64,000 bases of DNA, taken from the NCBI RefSeq assembly GCF_024204665.1, contig NZ_CP100355.1:930001-994000 (forward strand). The letters run 5' to 3'. Each line of letters begins with the position of its first letter. Positions within the stretch are counted from its first letter, which is position 1. Under the pieces are notes generated by a model. It had not been told where the DNA came from. It made no database searches and was given only the letters and a program-made list of their open reading frames with translations. This document shows, one piece after another, positions 1-9,916 of this stretch. The position numbers and the translations under genes are program-made. Origin of the DNA: Natronosalvus rutilus. GTDB taxonomy: Archaea; Halobacteriota; Halobacteria; Halobacteriales; Natrialbaceae.

Positions 1-1
1 C

Positions 2-673
2 GACTCCGTCTCGATCCCCGTCATGGGCAAGGCCCGTATCGGCCACCGCACTGAGGCCCAGATCCTGGAGGCCGTCGGCGTCGACATGATCGACGAGAGC
101 GAGGTGCTCACGCCCGCGGACAACGACTACCACATCGACAAGCGCGAGTTCACCGCGCCGTTCGTCTGCGGCGCGCGTAACCTCGGGGAGGCCCTGCGCC
201 GGATCGACGAGGGCGCGGCCATGATCCGCACCAAGGGCGAGGCCGGCACCGGCGACGTCAACCAGGCGGTCTACCACCAGCGAACCATCAAAGGCGAGAT
301 CCGCAAACTCGAGGGAATGAGCCACGAGGAACGTGAGGCGTACGCCCGCGAGATCGAGGCGAACGCCGACCTGGTCCACGAGGCTGCGGAGATGGGGCGG
401 CTCCCGGTCGTGAACTTCGCCGCGGGCGGCATCGCCACCCCGGCAGACGCCGCGCTCATGATGACCCACGACTGCGACGGCATCTTCGTCGGCAGTGGCA
501 TCTTCGGCGCGGAGAACCCGCCGGAGATGGCCGAGGCCATCGTCGAAGCGGTCAACCACTGGGACGATCCCGAATCGCTCGCCGAAATCTCGAAGAACCT
601 AGGCAAGAGCATGAAGGGCGACGCGAACGTCGACCTGCCCGAAGAGGAGCGGATGCAGGGCCGAGGCGTCTGA
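2..673 (+). CDS. pdxS: PdxS, pyridoxal 5'-phosphate synthase lyase subunit (5' end cut by the window)
   Basis: PdxS makes PLP from ribose 5-phosphate, glyceraldehyde 3-phosphate and ammonia supplied by the glutaminase PdxT, in the cytoplasm. The reading frame is open from base 2, so only the C-terminal 223 or so residues of a roughly 300-residue TIM-barrel protein are here. Family motifs seen are [13 protein letters not shown] near the start, the phosphate-binding stretch [26 protein letters not shown] and GSGIFG near the C-terminus. pdxT is not visible in the window. The call is secure; the true start lies outside. Confidence 0.97.
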   Translation, partial: DSVSIPVMGKARIGHRTEAQILEAVGVDMIDESEVLTPADNDYHIDKREFTAPFVCGARNLGEALRRIDEGAAMIRTKGEAGTGDVNQAVYHQRTIKGEIRKLEGMSHEEREAYAREIEANADLVHEAAEMGRLPVVNFAAGGIATPADAALMMTHDCDGIFVGSGIFGAENPPEMAEAIVEAVNHWDDPESLAEISKNLGKSMKGDANVDLPEEERMQGRGV

Positions 674-749
674 ACGAGGACTCGAACCCGTCTTCGTCAC
701 CGAATCGGCAGCCCGAACGCGATTCCTGCCTCGTGACCTTTCCCTGGTA

Positions 750-778
750 AGGCGCCTCGTTTTCTCCGTTCGGCGCCT
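750..778. repeat. 7-bp inverted repeat ahead of the 788 gene
   Basis: AGGCGCC (750-756) and GGCGCCT (772-778) flank a 15-nt pyrimidine-rich spacer that contains TTTT. The element lies between the pdxS stop and the next start codon. It could be a terminator for pdxS or an operator for the next gene; sequence alone does not decide. Confidence 0.4.
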
Positions 779-787
779 CTGTACGGT

Positions 788-1573
788 ATGAACAGTACGT
801 CGAGCGAGACGAACGGACTTGAGCAGCTCTCCGAACGCGTCCTTGGGGGAACGACCGGATTGTTTCAGGCGATCGAACAGGACGCGTCCGACGAGCGGGT
901 GTCGAGCCTGGCGAAGGAGCTGTGGGAGATCACCGACGCGGCCGAAGGCCTTCTCGAGACGGTGGACCTCGAACGGCTGCCCGACGCCGTCGACGCCGAC
1001 GACCTCCCCGACCTGATCGACGTCGAGAACCTCCCGAAAGCGATCCGGGATCGCGACGCGAGCGAGGTGCTCGATCTCAGCGAGCTCCGCCACGCGATCA
1101 AGTTGCGGGAACTCTGGAATACGGTCGACCTCGTGGACTTTCGACAGGCGAGCCACCGACTCAAGGCAGAGATCGAGGACGTGGTCGGTCCCGATCGGAT
1201 GTCCGCGGCTTCGGACGGCGACTCGAGAGCCGCAGCCGACCTCGAGGCGTTCGGCGACGAGATCCGGGCCGAGGCGCCCAACGTGGCGCTCCAGCAGCAG
1301 GCCAAGAAACGGATGAAACAAGCTCGTCGCGGCGTGCTCGAGGGGCACGCGGCCCTCGAGGAGGTGTACGCCGGGAATCGGTCGAAGCCCTCCAAGAGAC
1401 GGCGAGAAGGGCCTCGAAACCCGACAGCCGTCTCGCTGCTTCCGGGCGGTCCGCTGCCGGACAGCGCCTCCGTGCGGTATTCGTCGGTTCCGCCCGCCGT
1501 TCGGGGCGCGGCGATCGACCCACTTCCGCGGATTTATGGCCGCCGCTGGCGAGGGAAGCGCGGCTCACCGTGA
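788..1573 (+). CDS. Conserved haloarchaeal hypothetical protein
   Basis: This is a 261-residue acidic protein of unknown function, with no signal peptide and no membrane segment. Residues 40-130 are rich in short Leu/Asp/Val helical segments (ETVDLERLPDAVDADDLPDL). The C-terminus turns basic and Pro-rich and ends NPTAVSLLPGGPLPDSAS...RIYGRRW. I recall tails of this kind from other haloarchaeal hypothetical proteins, so I treat the gene as intact despite the change in composition. It converges on the ATP synthase operon, at the place where atpD might be expected after atpB. No function is proposed. Confidence 0.7.
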   Translation: MNSTSSETNGLEQLSERVLGGTTGLFQAIEQDASDERVSSLAKELWEITDAAEGLLETVDLERLPDAVDADDLPDLIDVENLPKAIRDRDASEVLDLSELRHAIKLRELWNTVDLVDFRQASHRLKAEIEDVVGPDRMSAASDGDSRAAADLEAFGDEIRAEAPNVALQQQAKKRMKQARRGVLEGHAALEEVYAGNRSKPSKRRREGPRNPTAVSLLPGGPLPDSASVRYSSVPPAVRGAAIDPLPRIYGRRWRGKRGSP

Positions 1574-1666
1574 AATCGGAGCCCCCATCGTGGCGAGCGT
1601 CCTTCGAAAAATCGGTGCTCGAGCGGGCGAATACAGGAAAACGGCGTCGTTCGAAACGCGAGAAGG

Positions 1667-3082
1667 TTAGTCGGCCTGAACGGCTTCCGCGGACTCCTCG
1701 GACTCGCGGTAGTGCTCCGCGATGAGGTCCTCGTCGATCCGGTTGAGTTCCTCCTTGGGCAGCGTCGAGAGCAGGTCCCAGCCAATCTCGAGGGTGTCCT
1801 CGATCGACCGGTCGGTATCGTACCCCTGCTGGACGAACTCGTTTTCGAACCGGTCGGCGAAGTCGAGGAATTTGTTGTCCCGTTCGGTCAGCGCCTCGCG
1901 ACCGACGATATTCACGAGGTCGCGTAGGTCCTCACCCTCCGCGTACGCGGCGTAGAGCTGGTCGGAGACGTCCGCGTGGTCTCCACGGGTCAGCCCCTCG
2001 CCGATCCCGTCGTCCATCAGCCGCGACAGGCTGGGCAGGACGTTGATCGGCGGCTCGATCCCCTGGCTGTTCAGGGATCGGTCGACGATGATCTGACCCT
2101 CGGTAATGTAGCCCGTCAGGTCCGGAATCGGGTGGGTGATGTCGTCGGAAGGCATCGTCAGGATCGGAATCTGAGTGACCGAGCCCTCGCGGCCCTCGAT
2201 TCGACCCGCCCGCTCGTAGAGCTGGGCCAGGTCGGTGTACATGTACCCGGGGTAGCCACGTCGGCCCGGAACCTCCTCGCGGGCCGCGCCGATCTCGCGC
2301 AGTGCCTCACAGTAGTTCGTGATGTCCGTGAGGATGACGAGGACGTGGTAGTCCTTCTCGAAGGCGAGGTACTCCGCGGTGGTCAGGGCCAGTCGCGGCG
2401 TGACCGTCCGCTCGACGGCGGGGTCGTCCGCCAGGTTCATGAAGACGACCGAGCGCTCGAGCGCGCCGGTGCGTTCGAAGTCCTGCATGAACTCGTTGGC
2501 CTCCTCCTGGGTGATGCCCATCGCGCCGAAGATGACGGCGAACTCCGAGCCCTCGTCGCTTTCTCCTTCCTCCTCCGGCACCGTTGCCTGCCGGGCAATC
2601 TGGAGCGCCAGATCGTTGTGCGGCAGTCCGGAACCGGAGAAGATCGGCAGTTTCTGCCCGCGAACGAGCGTGTTCATGCCGTCGATGGAGCTGACACCCG
2701 TCTGGATGAACTCCTCGGGGTACTCCCGGGAGTAGGGGTTGATCGCCGCCCCGACGATGTCGAGTCGCTCGTCGGGAACGATCTCGGGACCGCCGTCGAT
2801 GGGGTTCCCGGACCCGTCGAGCACGCGACCGAGCAGGTCCTCCGTGACGGGCATCTTCATGGTCTCGCCCAGGAAGCGAACGGAGGCGTTGCGGTCGATG
2901 CCGCCCGTCCCCTCGAACACCTGGATCGAGACGAGTCCTTCGCTCGATTCGAGTACCTGTCCGCGAAGGGTCTTGCCGTCTTCCGTTTCGATCTCGACGA
3001 TCTCGTCGTAGCCAACGGGTTCGTCGACCTCGGCAAACACCAGCGGACCGCTGATTTCCGTGATCGTTTGATATTCTTTCAT
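1667..3082 (-). CDS. atpB: A-type ATP synthase subunit B
   Basis: Subunit B is the non-catalytic nucleotide-binding subunit alternating with A in the A1 head of the membrane ATP synthase. The 471-residue length is normal. The start ([20 protein letters not shown]) shows the beta-barrel domain, and the central region has [17 protein letters not shown] in place of a Walker A motif, as expected for B. The tail is acidic. It is the last gene of the minus-strand operon, 6 nt after atpA. No subunit D gene follows; the next gene lies on the opposite strand. Confidence 0.97.
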   Translation of the reverse strand: MKEYQTITEISGPLVFAEVDEPVGYDEIVEIETEDGKTLRGQVLESSEGLVSIQVFEGTGGIDRNASVRFLGETMKMPVTEDLLGRVLDGSGNPIDGGPEIVPDERLDIVGAAINPYSREYPEEFIQTGVSSIDGMNTLVRGQKLPIFSGSGLPHNDLALQIARQATVPEEEGESDEGSEFAVIFGAMGITQEEANEFMQDFERTGALERSVVFMNLADDPAVERTVTPRLALTTAEYLAFEKDYHVLVILTDITNYCEALREIGAAREEVPGRRGYPGYMYTDLAQLYERAGRIEGREGSVTQIPILTMPSDDITHPIPDLTGYITEGQIIVDRSLNSQGIEPPINVLPSLSRLMDDGIGEGLTRGDHADVSDQLYAAYAEGEDLRDLVNIVGREALTERDNKFLDFADRFENEFVQQGYDTDRSIEDTLEIGWDLLSTLPKEELNRIDEDLIAEHYRESEESAEAVQAD

Positions 3083-3088
3083 GATTGG

Positions 3089-4846
3089 CTAGTAGAGGGC
3101 CTTAATCTGGGACTCGAGGTCCGACTCGAGTTCGTCGATGAATTCGTGCCAGTCCTCGGCGGTTCCCATCCGGTTGAGTCGGGGCGCGGCGTCGACGTCC
3201 TGGATCTCGTCGACCGGGACGCCGGCGTCGAGCGCCTCGAAGGCCTCGTCGTTGAACGTTCGAATCGCCTGGAGCATCCGGTAGGTCTTCTCGGGCTCGC
3301 AGTAGGTGTCCACGTCGTGGAACGCGTTCTGCTGGAGCCACGCCTCCCGGAGGTAGCGTGCGACCTCGAGAGTCATCTGCTGGTCTTCCGGCAGGGCGTC
3401 CTTGCCGACGAGCTGGACGATCTCCTGGAGTTCGTCTTCCTCGTCGAGCACGTCGACGGCCCACTGGCGGATCTCGGGGTAGTCTTCTGCGACGTTCTCC
3501 CGGTACCAGGGGTCGAGTTGCTGTCGATACAGCGAGTACGACTCGTTCCAGTTGATCGAGGGGAAGTGCCGACGCTCGGCGAGGTCGGCGTCCAGCGCCC
3601 AGAACGTTTTGACGATACGCAGGGTGTTCTGGGTGACGGGCTCGGAGAAGTCGCCGCCCGGGGGCGAGACTGCACCGATGACCGACACCGATCCCTGGGT
3701 GCCGTTGACGTTCTGGAATAGGCCGGCGCGCTCGTAGAACTCAGAGAGCGACGCGGCGAGGTAGGCAGGGTAGCCCTCCTCACCGGGCATCTCCTCGAGT
3801 CGGCTCGAAATCTCTCGCATGGCCTCTGCCCACCGCGAGGTGGAGTCGGCCATCAGCGCGACGTCGTAGCCCATGTCGCGGAAGTACTCCGCGATGGTAA
3901 TGCCCGTGTAAATGCAGGATTCGCGGGCCGCGACGGGCATGTTCGAGGTGTTCGCGATGAGGCAGGTCCGGGACATCAGCGGCTTCCCGGTCTTGGGGTC
4001 TTCCAGTTCCGGGAAGTCCTCGATGACCTCGGTCATCTCGTTGCCACGCTCGCCACAGCCGACGTAGACGACGATGTCCGCGTCGGCCCACTTCGCGAGC
4101 TGATGCTGGGTGACCGTCTTTCCGGAGCCGAATGGGCCCGGAATCGCCGCGGTGCCGCCCTTGGCGATCGGGAAGAGGCCGTCCAGAATGCGCTGGCCGC
4201 TGATGAGCGGAATCGTCGGCGTCTGCTTCTCCTCGGCGGGTCGGGCCGACCGAACCGGCCACTCCTGGTGCATCGTGATCTCCTCGTCGGAATCGAGTTC
4301 GGCGACGACCTCGTCGACCGTGAACGTGCCGCTCTCGATTGAGGTGATCTCGCCGCCCTCGTAGTCCGGCGGGACCATCACTTTGTGGGTGATGCTCTCG
4401 GTTTCGGGAACCTCACCGATGACGTCCCCGGGTTCGACCGCGTCACCCTCCTCGACGGTGGGCGTAAACTCCCACGTTCGCTCGAGGTCGATGCCCGGCG
4501 CGTCGACCCCGCGGTCGAGGAACGCCGAGTTCATCTTCTCCTCGAGTTCGTCGAGGGGTCGCTGGACGCCGTCGTAGATGGTGTCCAGCAGACCGGGTCC
4601 GAGGTCGACGCTCAGTGGCTCGCCCGTGTTCTCGACGGGTTCGCCGGGGCCGACGCCGGAGGTTTCCTCGTAGACCTGAATCGTGGTCAGGTTCCCTTCG
4701 ATTTCGATGACCTCGCCCATCAGCCCTTCGTCGCCGACGTAGACGACGTCGTTCATTCGGGCGTCGAGGTCCGCGGCGGTCACGACGGGACCGCTCACGC
4801 TTTCTATCACACCGTCTTCGTCGACGGATTCTAGTGCCTGGCTCAT
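3089..4846 (-). CDS. atpA: A-type ATP synthase catalytic subunit A
   Basis: This is the catalytic ATP-binding subunit of the A1 head. The protein has 585 residues, the usual size. Walker A is GPFGSGKT with the lysine at about residue 243, followed by the subunit A signature [14 protein letters not shown]. The insertion typical of subunit A (the bulge region, residues 115-190) is present, which separates it from subunit B. No intein interrupts the P-loop, although inteins occur there in some archaea. It starts 3 nt after the atpF stop and is followed after 6 nt by atpB. Confidence 0.98.
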   Translation of the reverse strand: MSQALESVDEDGVIESVSGPVVTAADLDARMNDVVYVGDEGLMGEVIEIEGNLTTIQVYEETSGVGPGEPVENTGEPLSVDLGPGLLDTIYDGVQRPLDELEEKMNSAFLDRGVDAPGIDLERTWEFTPTVEEGDAVEPGDVIGEVPETESITHKVMVPPDYEGGEITSIESGTFTVDEVVAELDSDEEITMHQEWPVRSARPAEEKQTPTIPLISGQRILDGLFPIAKGGTAAIPGPFGSGKTVTQHQLAKWADADIVVYVGCGERGNEMTEVIEDFPELEDPKTGKPLMSRTCLIANTSNMPVAARESCIYTGITIAEYFRDMGYDVALMADSTSRWAEAMREISSRLEEMPGEEGYPAYLAASLSEFYERAGLFQNVNGTQGSVSVIGAVSPPGGDFSEPVTQNTLRIVKTFWALDADLAERRHFPSINWNESYSLYRQQLDPWYRENVAEDYPEIRQWAVDVLDEEDELQEIVQLVGKDALPEDQQMTLEVARYLREAWLQQNAFHDVDTYCEPEKTYRMLQAIRTFNDEAFEALDAGVPVDEIQDVDAAPRLNRMGTAEDWHEFIDELESDLESQIKALY

Positions 4847-4849
4847 AGG

Positions 4850-5194
4850 TTACTCACTGTCTTGGTCTTCGTCCTCGTCCATCAGGTCGATCCCAATGGC
4901 GCGTTTGATCTGCTCGCGAAGGCCGCCGCCACCGCTGGCGCCGCCGCCGATGGTGATGACGACCGGTTCGACGCTCGTTTCGACGTCCGAGCGGACGTTT
5001 CGCGAGAGATACTCGAGGTCGCCCTCGTGCATGATGACGATACCGACGTCGCCGTCCTCGAGGACGGCCGTGGCGGCGTCGTCGAGGGTGTCGGCCTTTT
5101 CGTCGTCGGGGACGTTCTCGAACCGTCTGACGCCGGCGAGCCGAAAGCCCGTGGTGAACTCCGGACTGCCGACGACCGCGATTTCCTGGCTCAT
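4850..5194 (-). CDS. atpF: A-type ATP synthase subunit F
   Basis: Subunit F is a small central-stalk protein that binds subunit D and modulates coupling. It has 114 residues, matching the family. The N-terminus EIAVVGSPEFTTGFRLAG and the middle GIVIMHEGD match the Rossmann-like F fold. The middle-to-late GGGASGGGG loop precedes the C-terminal helix LREQIKRAIGIDL. Its ATG overlaps the atpC stop by 4 nt, so translation is probably coupled. Confidence 0.93.
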   Translation of the reverse strand: MSQEIAVVGSPEFTTGFRLAGVRRFENVPDDEKADTLDDAATAVLEDGDVGIVIMHEGDLEYLSRNVRSDVETSVEPVVITIGGGASGGGGLREQIKRAIGIDLMDEDEDQDSE

Positions 5195-6267
5195 AGGATC
5201 ACCAGCTCCTCTTCGATCTCACTTTCCGAGAGGCCGACCTCCCGACCGCGGGCGATGGCGCGGATGTTCTCGATCTCGCGTTCCTTCGCGAGGATGTACG
5301 ACAGCACGGCCGACACCGACACCGGGTAGATGCTCGAGAGCGTATCCGCGTACTCGAGCAACGCGGCGTCGACGGCGTGCTCGAACTGGATCAGGCTGTC
5401 GGCGTCGCGCAGTCGGTCGAGCGCGCCCGAGAGGCGGTCACCGTAGCGTCGGTTGGCGGCGATGTGATCGACCAGGTCGTCGTAGCGGTTGACCAACTGG
5501 CGGAGTTCGCTCTCGGTGAAGAGCACGCCGCCGTCGATGTAGTATGCCGCGGGGTCGAGGTCGGCGCCGCTGCGAGCGAGTCGCAGGGCGTTCCGTGCGT
5601 TCCGGAAGTCGATCTCGGCCTGGAGGAACTCGATGTAGAGCGCTCGTGGGCCCTCTTGTGGACCGGCCGACCCGGGCGTGTCGAGGCCCCGAATGTCAGC
5701 CAGCAGCCGTTCGTAGAACGCCCGATCGAGCGCGTTCTCGAGGGGGACCAGCGCGTGGCTCTCCTCGTACTCCTCGTAGGCGACCTCGAGCGGATCGTGG
5801 TAAATCGTCCGGCTGAGTACTTCGATCGCGTCCTCGATGGTGTCGACCTCGAGCAGGCGGTCGATGGTTCGCTCGTCGAGTTCGCCGGCACGGATCAGGT
5901 CCGTCCGAACCTCCTCGGCGTTGGAGTCGGTGTAGATGCCTCGGAGGATCGTCTTCAGGTTCCAGACGTCGAACTTCCGGAGGTATCGGGCGATCAGGTC
6001 GTAGAGGCGACCGTCCGACCAGTCCAGCAAGTCGTGGAAGTGCCTGGCGAGGTTCTGGTTCAGCGCGTACTCGATCAGGTCGACGCCGGAAAAGCGGGTG
6101 CCGAGGGCGTTGATCTCGCGTTCGTACTCCGTCTCCTCCATGAACCGTGCGATCTCGCTCGGCCCCATCCGGACCAGCTTCCGATAGTCTTCGTCCGCGA
6201 ACAGCGAGGCCCGACGCGACCGCACGCGAGCGTTCACGTATTCCGGATTCGAGGCGCCCGTGCTCAT
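5191..6267 (-). CDS. atpC: A-type ATP synthase subunit C
   Basis: Subunit C (the eukaryotic V-ATPase d homologue) is the funnel-shaped linker between the central stalk and the membrane rotor. The 358-residue, mostly helical protein has the family's repeated pattern, for example YDLIARYLRKFDVWNLKTILRG near residue 90 and EREIENIRAIARGRE near the C-terminus. It overlaps atpE upstream and atpF downstream by 4 nt each. Confidence 0.94.
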   Translation of the reverse strand: MSTGASNPEYVNARVRSRRASLFADEDYRKLVRMGPSEIARFMEETEYEREINALGTRFSGVDLIEYALNQNLARHFHDLLDWSDGRLYDLIARYLRKFDVWNLKTILRGIYTDSNAEEVRTDLIRAGELDERTIDRLLEVDTIEDAIEVLSRTIYHDPLEVAYEEYEESHALVPLENALDRAFYERLLADIRGLDTPGSAGPQEGPRALYIEFLQAEIDFRNARNALRLARSGADLDPAAYYIDGGVLFTESELRQLVNRYDDLVDHIAANRRYGDRLSGALDRLRDADSLIQFEHAVDAALLEYADTLSSIYPVSVSAVLSYILAKEREIENIRAIARGREVGLSESEIEEELVIL

Positions 6268-6845
6268 TGCTCGAAGAGTCGGTTACTGATCTCCCGGAGG
6301 TTCTCTTCCCAGACGTCCTCGAGCACCGAGTCGAAGGTGTTGTTCACCCGGACGCGAGACTGCTCGCTCTCGACGACGACGCCGCCGAGGCAGTCGCGCT
6401 CGCCGGCGTACGCGTAGCCGTCGTAGTCCGCGAGGATCGACTCGATCAGTGCCTGGTCGTCGGCACGACCGTAGACGCTGACGTCGTCGCCCTCGTCGAA
6501 CTCCTCGCCGGCGGCGTCGATGAGCGTCCGCGTTAGGTCCTCGCGGGTCTCGCTCTCGAGGCCGACCAGTTCGGCTTCGACCTGCTCGCGAACGTCGCCG
6601 AGGACGTTCCGTCGGGCCTCCAGGCGCTCCTGTTTCGCCTCCAGTTTCGCACTGGAGAGTCGCTGTTCGCGCAACTGCTCAATCTCGCGTTCGACCTCGG
6701 TCTCGGCACGCTCGAGGGTTTCCTCGGCGTCGTCCTCGGCCGCCGACTCGATCTCCTCGGCGCGAGCCTCGCCTTCCGCGCGGATCTCCTCCGCACGCGC
6801 GTGGGCCTCTTCTCGAATGTCTGTGACGACTGTATCCAAACTCAT
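6264..6845 (-). CDS. atpE: A-type ATP synthase subunit E
   Basis: Subunit E forms the peripheral stalk with subunit H. Residues 1-105 are a long charged coiled coil rich in Glu, Arg and Ala (EEAHARAEEIRAEGEARA). The C-terminal half is the globular domain that holds the A1 head, ending NRLFEQ. The 193-residue length is typical. It starts 22 nt after atpK, the largest gap inside the operon, and its stop overlaps the atpC start. Confidence 0.94.
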   Translation of the reverse strand: MSLDTVVTDIREEAHARAEEIRAEGEARAEEIESAAEDDAEETLERAETEVEREIEQLREQRLSSAKLEAKQERLEARRNVLGDVREQVEAELVGLESETREDLTRTLIDAAGEEFDEGDDVSVYGRADDQALIESILADYDGYAYAGERDCLGGVVVESEQSRVRVNNTFDSVLEDVWEENLREISNRLFEQ

Positions 6846-6867
6846 TGTGGAAAAGCGAACGGGGTGC

Positions 6868-7107
6868 TCAGGCGATGAAGACGACGACCAGTGCCAGGAT
6901 CACGAGCGTCTCTGGGAGGACGGTCATGATCAGGCCCGGCACGAACATGTCGTCGTCCTCGGCCATCGCGCCGACGGCAGCCGCACCGATACCTCGCTCG
7001 GCGTATCCCGAGGCGAGCGCCGCGAGACCGACCGCGATCGCGGCGGCCGCGCCGGGGTCGTTCAGCGTCTGCAGTGCAACGTTCGAGGCTTCGAGGGATT
7101 CCATCAT
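6868..7107 (-). CDS. atpK: A-type ATP synthase proteolipid (c-ring) subunit K
   Basis: This is the membrane rotor subunit. It has 79 residues and two predicted transmembrane helices (about 19-48 and 55-79) joined by a short acidic loop, AEDDD. The ion-carrying carboxylate is Glu66 in the second helix (LPETLVILALVV). One carboxylate per two-helix hairpin makes it a simple, non-duplicated c subunit. It lies 6 nt after atpI. Confidence 0.95.
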   Translation of the reverse strand: MMESLEASNVALQTLNDPGAAAAIAVGLAALASGYAERGIGAAAVGAMAEDDDMFVPGLIMTVLPETLVILALVVVFIA

Positions 7108-7113
7108 TTTTGA

Positions 7114-9363
7114 TTACTCCTGACTGTAGGTTCGATCGTGTCCGAACGGTTCGTAGTTGGCTCCACCGCCTTCATAAAACTTGTTAAAGAATTCGACGTA
7201 CTCGAGTCGAACTCCCTGTAAGCCGGCGCTTGTCACGCCAAGGACTAACACGACGACGTGTCCGACGACTAGAATGACGAACCCGCCGATGAGTCCAGCG
7301 ATGCCGCCCATGTGCATGAGGCCGTCGAAGATTACGGTGGCCCCGCTGTCGTAGTGTTCGGCGACGTAGCTGGGGTCGTGTCCGGCCGAGCCCAGGAAGT
7401 GGAACGCGCCATCGGGGTCCTCGTAGGCCCCGAAGAACAGCAGGTTGACCACGAACGCCATGCCGGCCTTCGCGAGCAACACTGCGCCCATCCGGGTGTA
7501 CGAGAAGACGTTGACGACGACGTCGAGGGCTTCGACGGCCTCGACGGGTTCGCTGCTGATCAGCATGACGAGGCCGATTAGGAAGACGAGCAAGGGTGCC
7601 GTCAACAGGAAGTCGCCGACGGCAGGGAGTGGGATGGTCACCAGCCCCCACTCGGGGAAGCCGGTGAACCCGATGGGAAACGGCCCGTCGCTAGCAAACG
7701 TCGTGAAGAGGAACTCTGGCTTCGACGCTTCGGCCTGTGCCGAGAAGATCCAGATCCAAATGCCGTTGAGCATCAGGATCCACGACCCGCTGTGGAAGAG
7801 CGCATCCTTGAGGCCGTGGCTCAGGTTCTCGACGAAGTCGATCAGGTAGCCGATGTTCAGGTGCACGATGCCGGCGAGCACGCTCACGACCATCCAGCCG
7901 ATGGCGAAGTCGGACGCACCGGGTTCGAGACCCTTGTTCAGCGGCAACAGTTCGACGTTGAGCAGGTCGCCCCAGACGATAGATCCGAGAACGTGTAGGC
8001 CGAAGATTTCGCCGTAGATGAACCCGAAGATGATCGTGAACGCACCGGCCCAAATGGCCACGCCGCCCAGGCTCGAGACGCCGTCGCTCTCGAAGTTGGT
8101 TGCCATGTAGTAGCCGATGGCGACGTACAGGATCCCGTAGCCGACGTCACCGATCATGAAGCCGAAGAAGACCGGGAACGTCAGGAACAGGAAGACCGTT
8201 GGGTCGAGTTCGCTGTACTTCGGTTTGTTGACCGCGTTGACCAGGGCCTCGAATGGTTTCGCGACGCCGGGGTTGTCCTGGATGACCGGCGGTTCGTCGT
8301 CCATCGTGACGGCCGAGCCACCGTCGGTGACGGCTTTCTGTTCAGCCCGCTCTTCTTCGTCCTCACTGGCGGTCGGCCCGTCGTCGTCCTGTGCGGCGGG
8401 CGTCCCCTTCTGGACGTCTTCGGTGTGCGTGTGGGCGCCGTGACGGTCGTAGTCGGCGCGCTCGAGTTCTTCGATCTCGACGCTGTCGCCGACGGCGTCG
8501 TTCAGCGCGGCGACGAGGCGGTCGTACTCGGTCGTCGGGATCCAGCCCTCGGCGATGAACGCCCGGTCGCTCGTCGCGAATTGGAGCGGCGCTTCGGCGC
8601 GCTGGACCTCGACCGTGAGTTTTTCCTCGGCGAGCAACAGGAACGCGCCCTCCTCGGTCTTGATCGTCTCGAGGTCGGCGTCGATTTCCTCGAGTTTGGC
8701 CTCGAGTTCGTGTTCCTCGCGCTCGAGATCGGACACGTAGGACTCGGGGTCCTTCTCCGTCTCGGGCACCTGGTAGCGACTGAAGTCGACGCCGACGAGG
8801 GCGTCGTCGACGAACCCTTCGTCGGCTCCGGCGGCGGGTGCTGCGACGATCGCGACGACTCCGTCGCCGGTGAACGTCTCGTAGGCACGGACGTCGTCGG
8901 ACGCGTCGAGGACGGCCTCGACCTCAGTCAGCGACCCCTCGCCGACGACGACTTCGACGGAGTCGTACCCCGACAGCAAGTCGAGGTCGATCCCGAGGTC
9001 CGCGAACGGTTCGATCCGGTCGAGTCGCTCCCTGACGCGGCGCAACTGGTCGCGAACCTCGGTACGTCGGTCGTCGAGGTCGTTGACCCGCGTCCGGATG
9101 GATTCGAGGCGGGACTCCCAGTCCTTGCCGAGCCGTCCGGACTGGACGTCGACGTCGTCGTCCTCGAGGTCGAGCGTGCTCTCGAGGGCCCGGACCGTGA
9201 CGAGCTTCTCGGAGGCCTCGTCGGCGCCCGCGATGGGGTTGCCGTTATCGAAGCCCGCCCAGGAGCCGTCGTAGTCCGAGAGGTGTACCAGGTTCAGGTC
9301 GTAGACTGCCTCGATGACCGTGGGCATGACGCCCTTCGAACCGGTCACCGAGACCTTGCTCAT
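7114..9363 (-). CDS. atpI: A-type ATP synthase membrane subunit I (subunit a)
   Basis: Subunit I carries the ion half-channels against the c-ring and anchors the peripheral stalks. Its N-terminal 380 residues are soluble and coiled-coil rich; the C-terminal half has about seven to eight membrane segments, including GDVGYGILYVAIGYY and SYTRMGAVLLAKAGMAF. An Asp/Glu-rich insert (about 325-365) precedes the membrane domain. I start at the ATG at 9363 (MSKVSVTGSKG), 4 nt after the atpH stop. An open frame continues to 9786 but reads through atpH in another frame and is not a fusion. An ATG 18 nt further upstream (9381) is possible. Confidence 0.95.
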   Translation of the reverse strand: MSKVSVTGSKGVMPTVIEAVYDLNLVHLSDYDGSWAGFDNGNPIAGADEASEKLVTVRALESTLDLEDDDVDVQSGRLGKDWESRLESIRTRVNDLDDRRTEVRDQLRRVRERLDRIEPFADLGIDLDLLSGYDSVEVVVGEGSLTEVEAVLDASDDVRAYETFTGDGVVAIVAAPAAGADEGFVDDALVGVDFSRYQVPETEKDPESYVSDLEREEHELEAKLEEIDADLETIKTEEGAFLLLAEEKLTVEVQRAEAPLQFATSDRAFIAEGWIPTTEYDRLVAALNDAVGDSVEIEELERADYDRHGAHTHTEDVQKGTPAAQDDDGPTASEDEEERAEQKAVTDGGSAVTMDDEPPVIQDNPGVAKPFEALVNAVNKPKYSELDPTVFLFLTFPVFFGFMIGDVGYGILYVAIGYYMATNFESDGVSSLGGVAIWAGAFTIIFGFIYGEIFGLHVLGSIVWGDLLNVELLPLNKGLEPGASDFAIGWMVVSVLAGIVHLNIGYLIDFVENLSHGLKDALFHSGSWILMLNGIWIWIFSAQAEASKPEFLFTTFASDGPFPIGFTGFPEWGLVTIPLPAVGDFLLTAPLLVFLIGLVMLISSEPVEAVEALDVVVNVFSYTRMGAVLLAKAGMAFVVNLLFFGAYEDPDGAFHFLGSAGHDPSYVAEHYDSGATVIFDGLMHMGGIAGLIGGFVILVVGHVVVLVLGVTSAGLQGVRLEYVEFFNKFYEGGGANYEPFGHDRTYSQE

Positions 9364-9367
9364 CCGT

Positions 9368-9700
9368 TCAGGTCTGAGCATTGACGTCCTCCTGGAACAG
9401 GTCGACGACGTGGGATGCCACCTCGTCGACCCGTGTCGTGGCGCGTTTCTCGAGCGCCTCGCGATCTTCGGTTCCCTCCCGGAGCACGCGCTCACACTCG
9501 GCGTCGATCTCCTCGCGAGCGTCCTCGAGCCGGCGCTCCTTGAGGTCTCGAGCCTCCGCTTCCGCTTCCGAGCGTATCTCCTCGGCGCGTTTCCGGGCCT
9601 CGGCGATGCGCTCGTCGCGGTCGTTCTCCGCCTGTGCGACGATTTCGTCGGCCTCCTCTTCTGCCGACTTGATCTCTTGTAGAACCTGTGGCCTCGGCAT
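9368..9700 (-). CDS. atpH: A-type ATP synthase peripheral stalk subunit H
   Basis: This 110-residue protein is almost entirely one charged coiled coil (IKSAEEEADEIVAQAENDRD), as expected for subunit H, which dimerises with E to form a peripheral stalk. It is the first gene of the operon and is preceded by a TATA box. Small coiled coils are hard to assign by sequence alone; its position ahead of atpI makes the call firm. Confidence 0.88.
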   Translation of the reverse strand: MPRPQVLQEIKSAEEEADEIVAQAENDRDERIAEARKRAEEIRSEAEAEARDLKERRLEDAREEIDAECERVLREGTEDREALEKRATTRVDEVASHVVDLFQEDVNAQT

Positions 9701-9730
9701 ACTCTAAGCACCCGACGTTTGCTTGAGCGC

Positions 9731-9739
9731 GTATAAGGT
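9731..9739 (-). promoter_or_regulatory. TATA box of the ATP synthase operon
   Basis: On the minus strand the site reads ACCTTATAC. A start about 26 bp downstream would fall near 9709, leaving a leader of about 9 nt before the atpH ATG at 9700, so the operon is nearly leaderless. No other TATA-like element is seen between the divergent atpH and methyltransferase genes. Confidence 0.6.
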
Positions 9740-9916
9740 AGTTGCGAAAGTGGCTGGCGTGCGGCCTCGCGTTTCGCTCCGGTCACGAACGAACTGCCGA
9801 CGAGCGCCTCTCTCGAATCGCCCCAGCGGTGTCAACAGCCGCCCTGCCGACGGACGGGAGCGCCGAATCACGCTGGATGGACAGACCTATCACGCCAGGC
9901 GACCAATCGGCGCCAA

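Noticed and set aside
1400-1573. Frameshift suspected in the tail of the hypothetical protein
   Set aside because: The tail changes composition but ends in a pattern (NPTAVSLLPGGPLP, RIYGRRW) I recall from related haloarchaeal proteins, so it seems native.
7114-9786. AtpI extended upstream into a fusion with atpH
   Set aside because: The extra part reads atpH in another frame and is Arg/Ser-rich. The real atpI start at 9363 fits the spacing.
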